Assembly: GCA_002509225.1 (NCBI GenBank)
Contig: DAHL01000026.1
Span: 6,845 to 15,843 of the forward strand
Length of the DNA stretch: 8,999 bases
Reading direction: 5' to 3'
Origin: Euryarchaeota archaeon UBA102
Lineage (GTDB): Archaea; Thermoplasmatota; Poseidoniia; MGIII; CG-Epi1
Position numbers and translations under genes: made by a program. Shown in pieces: positions 1 through 4,013 of this stretch (position 1 is the stretch's first letter; each line of letters opens with the position of its first letter). The notes beneath the pieces were generated by a model, which made no database searches, was not told the DNA's origin, and worked only from the letters and a program-made list of their open reading frames with translations.

Positions 1-333
1 TAAAATTTGAAATCCGTTACAAACGCCCAAAATTGGCTTATTTTGATTTATATAATCATCAACTTGAGATTTTAATCTTGATCTTATTCTTGCTGCAAAG
101 ATTGCACCGGCCCTTACATAGTCGCCAGAAGAGAACCCGCCAGGAAAATATAATGCATCATAATCACTTAAATTAACCTGTGGAGAAGTAGATGTCTCGC
201 CCAGTAATTGTTTCAGATGTATCTTCTCTGCCTTGCAACCTAGGCTACTGAATGCTGCAGCAGATTCGTCCTCGCAATTTGTACCTTCTATTCTGATAAC
301 TCCGACTTTTAAATCTGAAGGATTATTAGGCAT
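1..333 (-). CDS. purQ: Phosphoribosylformylglycinamidine synthase, glutaminase subunit PurQ (N-terminal 111 aa, cut by window edge)
   Basis: The frame is open from an ATG at 333 to the window edge and gives 111 residues beginning MPNNPSDLKVGVIRIEGTNC. It has the class I glutamine amidotransferase core of PurQ: the G-T-N-C-x-D-E segment (residues 17-22), PGGFSSGDYVRAGAIFAAR (64-82), and the nucleophile elbow GVCNGFQ (103-109) with catalytic Cys105. PurQ releases ammonia from glutamine for PurL, which converts FGAR to FGAM in purine synthesis in the cytosol. The His-Glu part of the triad lies outside the window. There is no Shine-Dalgarno before the ATG, and a TATA box is centred about 28 nt upstream, so the mRNA is probably leaderless. 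It follows ndk in the same direction, but a terminator-like T tract separates them. Family identity is strong; the 3' end is not seen. Confidence 0.95.
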   Translation of the reverse strand, partial: MPNNPSDLKVGVIRIEGTNCEDESAAAFSSLGCKAEKIHLKQLLGETSTSPQVNLSDYDALYFPGGFSSGDYVRAGAIFAARIRSRLKSQVDDYINQNKPILGVCNGFQIL

Positions 334-356
334 TGAGTGGTTAAAGAAAACAGTCA

Positions 357-366
357 ATAAATTAAA
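357..366 (-). promoter_or_regulatory. Putative TATA box for purQ
   Basis: On the minus strand this reads TTTAATTTAT. Its centre is about 28 nt from the purQ ATG, close to the usual archaeal TATA-to-start distance, so transcription would begin at or just before the start codon. No Shine-Dalgarno sequence lies between, which fits a leaderless transcript. Confidence 0.5.
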
Positions 367-374
367 TGGTATCT

Positions 375-389
375 AAAAGAAGAAAAAAT
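375..389 (-). terminator. T-rich terminator of the rpl7ae-ndk operon
   Basis: Just past the ndk stop, the minus strand runs ATTTTTTCTTCTTTT. Archaeal RNA polymerase stops at such T-rich tracts without needing a hairpin. Its position between ndk and the purQ TATA box suggests it separates the two transcription units. Confidence 0.55.
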
Positions 390-392
390 AAT

Positions 393-803
393 CTATTCTA
401 AATCTGAGAAAAAGATACCTAATTCTCGTTCAGCGCTTGGAACACTATCGGAACCGTGAACAATATTCTCGTCTATTACTAAACCAAAATCTCCACGTAT
501 TGTTCCTGGTGCAGCTTCTAACGGATCTGTTGCACCGATTAGTTTACGTGCTAATTTGACCGCGTTGGAACCTTCCCAAACTGTAGCAACCACTGGACCG
601 GAATGGATGTAATCGAGAAGTTTTTGATAGAAGGGTTTTCCATCGTGCTCGGCATAAAGAGCAGAAGATATATTAGAAGTAACAGTTAATCTTCTCATTG
701 CCACCATAGATAAACCAGAATTTTCAAAACGAGATAAAATCTTACCGACTAAACCTCTTCTAACTGCATCTGGTTTAATCATTACAAAAGTTCTTTCTGA
801 CAT
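393..803 (-). CDS. ndk: Nucleoside diphosphate kinase
   Basis: The product has 136 residues, the usual short archaeal length. NDK moves the terminal phosphate from ATP to other (d)NDPs through a phosphohistidine. Visible active-site residues are Lys10 in the N-terminal MIKPDAV segment, Tyr50, Phe58, Arg86, Thr92, Arg103, Asn113 and the phosphorylated His116 within NIVHGSDS. It is the fourth gene of the rpl7ae-rps28e-rpl24e-ndk operon, starting six bases after the rpl24e stop, and is likely co-transcribed with the ribosomal proteins. In many archaea the next gene is infB (aIF2B/IF5B-like); here it is purQ. The protein is complete and shows no unusual substitution. Confidence 0.98.
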   Translation of the reverse strand: MSERTFVMIKPDAVRRGLVGKILSRFENSGLSMVAMRRLTVTSNISSALYAEHDGKPFYQKLLDYIHSGPVVATVWEGSNAVKLARKLIGATDPLEAAPGTIRGDFGLVIDENIVHGSDSVPSAERELGIFFSDLE

Positions 804-809
804 TTATAT

Positions 810-1004
810 CTAATTCGATTTCTTCTTTTTATGAGCAGTGTCTGTCCACTCTGTACGTGCAGGATTGCGTCCCAAATCTAGCATATTTTTACGAGCTTTT
901 GAGTTGATAAAATGTAATACTTGACCATTTTTCTTAACGTAAATTGAACCTGTTCCTGGTGGAATTATCTTACCAGTGAAAGAACATACTCGTTTCTCTG
1001 CCAT
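810..1004 (-). CDS. rpl24e: Large ribosomal subunit protein eL24 (L24e), zinc-site-less form
   Basis: The product has 64 residues and the L24e core: CSF-x-GK-x-I-x-PGTG (7-19), YVKKNGQVLHF (22-32), and the RNP-R-x-x-W segment (46-53), ending in a basic tail KKKK. eL24 sits on the 50S subunit near the interface. Canonical archaeal L24e carries a C-x2-C ... C-x3-C zinc ribbon. Here only Cys7 remains; the others are Thr10, Ile33 and Ala37, so no four-cysteine zinc site is possible. Zinc-free paralogues of several ribosomal proteins are known in other lineages. The gene lies between rps28e (3-base gap) and ndk, where archaeal rpl24e normally sits, so it is probably the functional copy. Confidence 0.95.
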   Translation of the reverse strand: MAEKRVCSFTGKIIPPGTGSIYVKKNGQVLHFINSKARKNMLDLGRNPARTEWTDTAHKKKKSN

Positions 1005-1007
1005 AAC

Positions 1008-1214
1008 TTAACGTCTCTCCAATGATTTTGCCTCTCTGGAAGAATCCATAAGCAATAATACGTCGCCAACTGAAATTGGACCTGTGACGTTTCTTTTGAT
1101 TATACGACCTTTGTCATCCCCATCTAAAACTCTAACTTTGACCATCTGAGCTTCGCCTCTCATACCAGTTCTGTGCATTATCTCTTTGACTTCAGCAGGG
1201 ACTCCGTCTACCAT
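1008..1214 (-). CDS. rps28e: Small ribosomal subunit protein eS28 (S28e)
   Basis: The product has 68 residues, normal for eS28. The OB-fold signature is clear: GMRGEAQMVKVRVLDG (17-32), DKGRIIKRNVTGPISVGDVL (34-53) and the basic C-terminal REA-x-x-LERR. eS28 contacts 16S rRNA near the mRNA exit channel of the 30S subunit. Its ATG overlaps the rpl7ae stop by one base (TAATG), which suggests translational coupling, so control of L7Ae translation could spread to this gene. Confidence 0.98.
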   Translation of the reverse strand: MVDGVPAEVKEIMHRTGMRGEAQMVKVRVLDGDDKGRIIKRNVTGPISVGDVLLLMDSSREAKSLERR

Positions 1215-1576
1215 TATTCTTTCCTCGCCTCAGTTATAGCTTTGGTAATTTCATCCAAAGCCCCCTTCTTCTTACCAATATCAACAATAGTTACGGCGGA
1301 AGTTGGTACTTTCAATCCTGAAGCTTTTCCTAATTCTTCCTTTGAAGGAACGAATGTATAGAATGCTACTTTTTCGTCACACAACATAGGTATGTGAGCG
1401 AGTATTTCTGGTGGTGATACATCTTCTGCTAAAACCACTAGTTGTGCTTGAGAACGCTCTACGAGTTTTGTTACTTCATTAGCGCCTCTTCTGAGCTTGC
1501 CTTCGTCTCTAGCCGTCTCAACAGCTAGGTAGACTTTCTCTACGAGTTCTTTTGGTACTTCATATGTTACGAACAT
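1214..1576 (-). CDS. rpl7ae: Ribosomal protein L7Ae, kink-turn binding protein
   Basis: The product has 120 residues. The kink-turn recognition motif is at 27-41 (KLRRGANEVTKLVER, close to the usual R-K-G-x-NE-x-TK-x-ER), followed by AEDVSPPEILAHIP (50-63), LCDEK (65-69) and the C-terminal loop with the V-P-T-S-A-V region (90-95). In archaea L7Ae belongs to the 50S subunit, box C/D and H/ACA guide RNPs, and RNase P. It is the first gene of the operon with rps28e, rpl24e and ndk. The start is an ATG preceded by a strong Shine-Dalgarno GAGGTG six bases upstream. That Shine-Dalgarno lies inside a predicted kink-turn (separate entry), so the gene is probably autoregulated. Confidence 0.98.
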   Translation of the reverse strand: MFVTYEVPKELVEKVYLAVETARDEGKLRRGANEVTKLVERSQAQLVVLAEDVSPPEILAHIPMLCDEKVAFYTFVPSKEELGKASGLKVPTSAVTIVDIGKKKGALDEITKAITEARKE

Positions 1577-1582
1577 TTTTTA

Positions 1583-1621
1583 CACCTCATTCCGATTTAT
1601 ATCTTCATTATTCACTGGTGC
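1583..1621 (-). promoter_or_regulatory. Kink-turn in the rpl7ae leader that includes the Shine-Dalgarno (autoregulatory site)
   Basis: On the minus strand, CACC (1620-1617) pairs with GGTG (1586-1583), and G1621 can add a G-U pair. The strand then reads AGU (1616-1614, the three-base bulge with the hallmark third U), GA (1613-1612) and AU. The other strand reads AU (1590-1589), GA (1588-1587), GGUG. G1613-A1587 and A1612-G1588 form the tandem sheared pairs. This has the same layout as the U4 snRNA kink-turn (stem-AAU-GA / GA-stem). The Shine-Dalgarno GAGGUG is the second strand, so L7Ae binding would hide it. Leader kink-turns controlling L7Ae are established in other archaea. Weak point: the non-canonical stem has only two pairs before a loop. 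Confidence 0.7.
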
Positions 1622-1652
1622 TTATCAAAGCTTTTTGGCACCTAGGCCCCTC

Positions 1653-1660
1653 TATATAAA
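1653..1660. promoter_or_regulatory. TATA box of cutA, probably also used by the divergent rpl7ae operon
   Basis: TATATAAA on the plus strand reads TTTATATA on the minus strand. Its centre is 26.5 nt from the cutA ATG at 1683, giving a leaderless cutA mRNA. On the other strand a start about 25 nt away falls near 1631, which would give rpl7ae a leader of about 55 nt, just long enough to contain the kink-turn and Shine-Dalgarno. A second TATA-like string at 1595-1602 would place the rpl7ae start at its own ATG and exclude its Shine-Dalgarno, so it is less likely. Confidence 0.6.
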
Positions 1661-1682
1661 CATACATGAAAAGTGGGTAAAT

Positions 1683-1985
1683 ATGGGAATAACAGTTTAC
1701 ACCACAACACCAGATAGAGAAACTGCAAAAAAAATATCAGAAGGGAGTGTTGAGAATGGATTAGCTGCCTGCTGTAATTTTTGGCCTGTTGAAACTATTT
1801 ACAAATGGGAAAATGAACTGAAAGAGGGGACAGAATATATTGTATTTTTAAAAACGACAAAGAAAAAATACAAAGAATTAGAAAAATGGATATCTAAAGA
1901 ACATCCATACAGTATGGCGGCCATTGTTGCTATACCTTGGGAAGATTCGTATGAGCCTTACAGAAAATGGGTAGATGAATCTTAA
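1683..1985 (+). CDS. cutA: CutA-like divalent-cation tolerance protein
   Basis: With the ATG at 1683 the product has 100 residues, the normal CutA length, and begins MGITVYTTTP as the family does. An in-frame TTG at 1635 would add 16 residues but would overlap the TATA box at 1653-1660, so it is rejected. Family marks are the GLAACCNFWPVETIYKW segment (26-42), E-Y-I-V-F-L-K-T (51-58), HPY (74-76) and a C-terminal Y-R-K-W. CutA forms a ferredoxin-like trimer in the cytosol; its link to copper tolerance is historical and the true function is unsettled. The mRNA is probably leaderless. It ends two bases from the convergent DUF4286 gene. Confidence 0.92.
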   Translation: MGITVYTTTPDRETAKKISEGSVENGLAACCNFWPVETIYKWENELKEGTEYIVFLKTTKKKYKELEKWISKEHPYSMAAIVAIPWEDSYEPYRKWVDES

Positions 1986-1987
1986 AA

Positions 1988-2290
1988 TTAGTTGATTTGT
2001 TCTAAAATTCTTCTAGTAGCACTAAATTTATCTCCAAAACGATCGATTCCTTTTTGCCTCATAATTTCTGCATGATTAGAAAAATAAGAATCTAAGGCAG
2101 TTTTGCTAGAAACGGAGTAGTGTATAGTTAATGCAAAGAAATCTAAAGAAGTAATGCTTTCTTTATATATTTTAGCAGATTCAAAACCATCGAAATCTAA
2201 AATTTCAGATATGTGTTTATCTAACCAAGAAAGATAATCATCTAATATATCTAAAGAAACTTGGATGTTGACTTCGTAGATTATCGACAT
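1988..2290 (-). CDS. DUF4286 family protein (ferredoxin-like fold, function unknown)
   Basis: The product has 100 residues beginning MSIIYEVNIQVS, with W-L-x-K-H-I-S-E-I-L (22-31), a G-F-x-S-A-K-I-Y strand (35-42), an I-H-Y strand (56-58) and a C-terminal H-A-x-x-x-R-x-K-G-x-x-RFGDKF-x-x-x-R-R-I-L (73-96). This order and the RFGDKF motif match DUF4286, small proteins expected to have a dimeric alpha-beta barrel fold. No enzymatic residues are recognisable. Its ATG directly follows the ftsY stop (TAG-ATG, no gap), so it is surely co-transcribed and probably coupled with ftsY. The neighbourhood alone does not reveal its role. Confidence 0.8.
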   Translation of the reverse strand: MSIIYEVNIQVSLDILDDYLSWLDKHISEILDFDGFESAKIYKESITSLDFFALTIHYSVSSKTALDSYFSNHAEIMRQKGIDRFGDKFSATRRILEQIN

Positions 2291-3250
2291 CTATTGTGCA
2301 AATATACGCTCAACGACCCATGCAGAATCGAAAGGCATGAGATCCTCGTAATCTTGACCAATGCCAACGAATGCTATTGGTTTGTCTATAGTACTCGAGA
2401 TACTGAGAGCGGCCCCGCCCTTGGCATCTACATCTAATTTAGTAAGAATGACTGCATCGAGACCCACTGCCTCATTGAATTTGCGAGCCTGTTCTACGGC
2501 ATCATTGCCTGCTAAAGAATCACCTACAAAAATAAAGAAATCTGGACTGGCAACTCGTTTGATTTTTTTCATTTCATCCATAAGATTTGTGTTTGTTTGC
2601 ATTCTGCCAGCCGTATCTACTAAAACAACATCTAAATCTTTCGATTTTGCGTGTTCAATTGCATCGAATGCTACGGCTGCAGGATCGCCGCCTTGTTCGT
2701 GAGCTATTAATTTACAATTCAAGTTTTCTGCATGAGTTCTTAACTGTTCGATTGCGCCTGCTCTGAAAGTATCAGCCGCTGCTAAAACTACACTTTTATT
2801 GTTAGATTGAAGCCAATGTGTCAAACGTGCTATAGCTGTGGTCTTACCAGTTCCATTTACACCTACAAATGCAATAACTAATGGTTTCTTATTGGATTCT
2901 AGAAATGTTTTTTGATTGAAATTGTTTTTGGATAGAATTTCTACTAAACTTGCTTTTAGAGCTGTTTCGATAGTAGATGCAATCTCTTTTTTGGAAGAGA
3001 CGCGCAAGCCTACTAACCTCTCTTTGAGATTTGCACGAATGAGCTCTATAGTTTCTAATGAAACATCAGATTCTAACATGGCTAATTCTAAATCCCAAAA
3101 TAGATTTTCGAGATGAGATTCTTTGATTAAAGACCCAGTTTCCCTCTCCTCTGGTGTAAACTTTTCATATTCTAGATTCAAATCTGTTTCTAAATCGTCA
3201 GAAGCTTTCTTTTTGGCTCCGAAAAGTTTTTCTCTTAAGGATTTGAACAT
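2291..3250 (-). CDS. ftsY: Signal recognition particle receptor FtsY
   Basis: The product has 319 residues: a short charged N-terminus (1-45), the helical N domain (about 45-120) and the SRP GTPase G domain. GTPase motifs are GVNGTGKTT (130-138, P-loop), the DTFRAGA insertion-box segment (160-166), DTAGR (212-216), TKLD (270-273) and the closing G-I-G-Q (296-299). FtsY pairs with SRP54 at the membrane to deliver ribosome-nascent chain complexes to the Sec translocon. Presence of the NTGKT-type P-loop and DTFRAGA distinguishes the SRP GTPases; the lack of an M domain makes it FtsY, not SRP54. Its ATG overlaps the prefoldin alpha stop by one base (TAATG), an arrangement common in archaea. Confidence 0.98.
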   Translation of the reverse strand: MFKSLREKLFGAKKKASDDLETDLNLEYEKFTPEERETGSLIKESHLENLFWDLELAMLESDVSLETIELIRANLKERLVGLRVSSKKEIASTIETALKASLVEILSKNNFNQKTFLESNKKPLVIAFVGVNGTGKTTAIARLTHWLQSNNKSVVLAAADTFRAGAIEQLRTHAENLNCKLIAHEQGGDPAAVAFDAIEHAKSKDLDVVLVDTAGRMQTNTNLMDEMKKIKRVASPDFFIFVGDSLAGNDAVEQARKFNEAVGLDAVILTKLDVDAKGGAALSISSTIDKPIAFVGIGQDYEDLMPFDSAWVVERIFAQ

Positions 3251-3675
3251 TATTGATCACCCATCTCTTGCATACGCAAATCATCTAATTTTCTAGCGTT
3301 TTCCTGGTATTGTATCTTAAGTTTATGAACCGCTTCACTATAATCTTGGATAGATTTTGCTGTTTCGTATAATTTTTCATCTACTCTTTTTAAATTTACT
3401 GAAACTTCTTCCTCAACGTAAACCCCAGAACCTAAATTAGATAGAACTTTATCTGAATTACTTAATTTAGCGAACATAGAGGAGCCATAACCTATTGGAA
3501 CTAATAGCTCACTATTTTTATCTGATTTATCGATTCCTTCGAGACTTTTGCGTGCCTGAGAGAGTTCGTTTTGTAAAGCATGTAATGTCTCAATGTGTCG
3601 AGACCATGCTTCAATCTGCGCCTCACATTGTTGAACTGTTTCCGTCAATGTATGGACCTCATCAAGCGTGCTCAT
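3250..3675 (-). CDS. pfdA: Prefoldin subunit alpha
   Basis: The product has 141 residues, the usual alpha-subunit length. Two coiled-coil helices (about 5-47 and 92-137) flank a beta-hairpin region with LVPIGYGSSMFAKLS (58-72) and S-N-L-G-S-G-V-Y-V-E (79-88), the alpha-type double hairpin. Prefoldin is a hexamer of two alpha and four beta subunits that holds unfolded proteins for the thermosome. The ATG at 3675 has a TATA box centred 24.5 nt upstream, so the mRNA is probably leaderless. It heads the pfdA-ftsY-DUF4286 operon. In many archaea ribosomal genes precede pfdA; here the upstream gap holds a divergent small RNA gene instead. Confidence 0.92.
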   Translation of the reverse strand: MSTLDEVHTLTETVQQCEAQIEAWSRHIETLHALQNELSQARKSLEGIDKSDKNSELLVPIGYGSSMFAKLSNSDKVLSNLGSGVYVEEEVSVNLKRVDEKLYETAKSIQDYSEAVHKLKIQYQENARKLDDLRMQEMGDQ

Positions 3676-3695
3676 AGTACCTCTAAATGGTGTCT

Positions 3696-3703
3696 AAATA
3701 AAA
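3696..3703 (-). promoter_or_regulatory. Putative TATA box for the pfdA-ftsY operon
   Basis: The minus strand reads TTTTATTT here, centred 24.5 nt from the pfdA ATG, so transcription should start at the initiation codon. A GAGGT just before the ATG is too close (three bases) to act well as a Shine-Dalgarno. Confidence 0.5.
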
Positions 3704-3731
3704 GAATTGCACAAAAAATGATTAGCGATAG

Positions 3732-3740
3732 TAATAATAA
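3732..3740 (+). promoter_or_regulatory. Putative TATA box for the H/ACA small RNA
   Basis: TAATAATAA is centred about 25 nt before 3761, where the first hairpin of the small RNA begins (stem from 3762). The alternative AT-rich box at 3696-3703 would start the RNA near 3725 and add a leader of about 35 nt. Confidence 0.4.
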
Positions 3741-3759
3741 GCAGCTTGAAGAAGGAGAG

Positions 3760-3943
3760 GAGCAACTTCGAAGGGTGGACTGATTAATGATGTCCTCTGC
3801 AAAGAGTTGCGAACAGGATGCCTTTGGGTCCCCACCGGATTTATGATGGAAGGGACAACCCCGGCATCATACAGATATCCCGGCTAGGGTCAGGGTCCGG
3901 ATTCAATTAGTGTGAAGGTACCCGTTACAGCCGGGAAACAACT
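3760..3943 (+). ncRNA. Three-hairpin box H/ACA pseudouridylation guide RNA
   Basis: Three consecutive hairpins share one archaeal H/ACA plan. Lower stems: 3762-3767/3805-3810, 3817-3822/3863-3868 and 3879-3885/3929-3935 (6, 6 and 7 bp). Each is followed after exactly two bases by ACA: 3813-3815, 3871-3873, 3938-3940. Upper stems end at 3798, 3856 and 3923, so each leaves exactly 14 nt before its ACA, the spacing expected for the target uridine. Each apex has a kink-loop or kink-turn for L7Ae: CUGA(UUAA)UGAUG at 3780-3792, CGGA..UGAUG at 3836-3848, CCGGA..UGUGAAGG at 3897-3918. The RNA recruits Cbf5, Nop10, Gar1 and L7Ae. Hairpin 3 guides match 23S helix 69; hairpin 1 matches the peptidyl-transferase loop; hairpin 2 is unassigned. 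GC content is well above the surroundings. The 5' end is uncertain (3725-3761). Confidence 0.9.
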
Positions 3944-3946
3944 GTA

Positions 3947-3952
3947 TTTTTT
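3947..3952 (+). terminator. T6 terminator of the H/ACA RNA
   Basis: Six T residues begin six bases after the last ACA box. A T run here exists only on the plus strand, which supports plus-strand transcription of the guide RNA and a mature end about three bases past the ACA. Confidence 0.7.
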
Positions 3953-3963
3953 GAGAAGTTAGG

Positions 3964-4007
3964 TTATTATGTATACCTGAAATAGTATCTGAACTTAAAT
4001 TAGGTGA
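3964..4007 (+). promoter_or_regulatory. Possible promoter and Shine-Dalgarno of the glycosyltransferase at 4014
   Basis: An AT-rich box TTATTATGTATA (3964-3975) would start transcription near 3996. A Shine-Dalgarno AGGTGA (4002-4007) lies six bases before the ATG, so unlike several neighbours this mRNA appears to have a short leader. AGGT and ACCT (3961-3964 and 3974-3977) form a small inverted repeat over the box; any operator role is speculative. Confidence 0.4.
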
Positions 4008-4013
4008 AATTTA

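Noticed and set aside
1595..1602. ATATAAAT on the minus strand as the rpl7ae TATA box.
   Set aside because: It would put the transcription start at the ATG and make the strong Shine-Dalgarno and kink-turn useless; it falls within the kink-turn loop. Not fully excluded.
1635..1682. TTG start extending CutA by 16 residues.
   Set aside because: The extension overlaps the TATA box and has no family similarity; the ATG at 1683 gives the usual N-terminus.
2361..2702. Long open frame on the plus strand opposite ftsY.
   Set aside because: It lies antisense to the conserved FtsY GTPase domain and its translation has no recognisable protein features.
2000..3700. Frequent ATCTA/TAGAT words across minus-strand genes, considered as a possible dispersed motif.
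   Set aside because: They mostly fall in frame as Leu-Asp (TTA GAT) and similar codons in AT-rich, Asp-rich proteins, so codon usage explains them.
3871..3887. ACAGATATCCCGGCTAG resembles RNase P conserved region V (ACAGAA-CCCGGCUUA).
   Set aside because: No conserved region I partner (GGAAAGUCC-like) lies upstream, and the CCCGGCT pairs instead with AGCCGGG downstream. The ACA is the box of hairpin 2.
3886..3901. GGGTCAGGGTCCGGA resembles the 5' strand of SRP RNA helix 8, and the locus is next to ftsY.
   Set aside because: The required GGAA tetraloop followed by the AGCAG asymmetric loop is absent, and no Alu-type domain is seen. The segment is fully explained as part of H/ACA hairpin 3.
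3741..3945. A closing stem CAGcTTG (3742-3748) with CAACTG (3939-3944) around all three hairpins.
   Set aside because: It would sequester the third ACA box and contains a bulge; the likely transcription start near 3760 would leave out its 5' strand.
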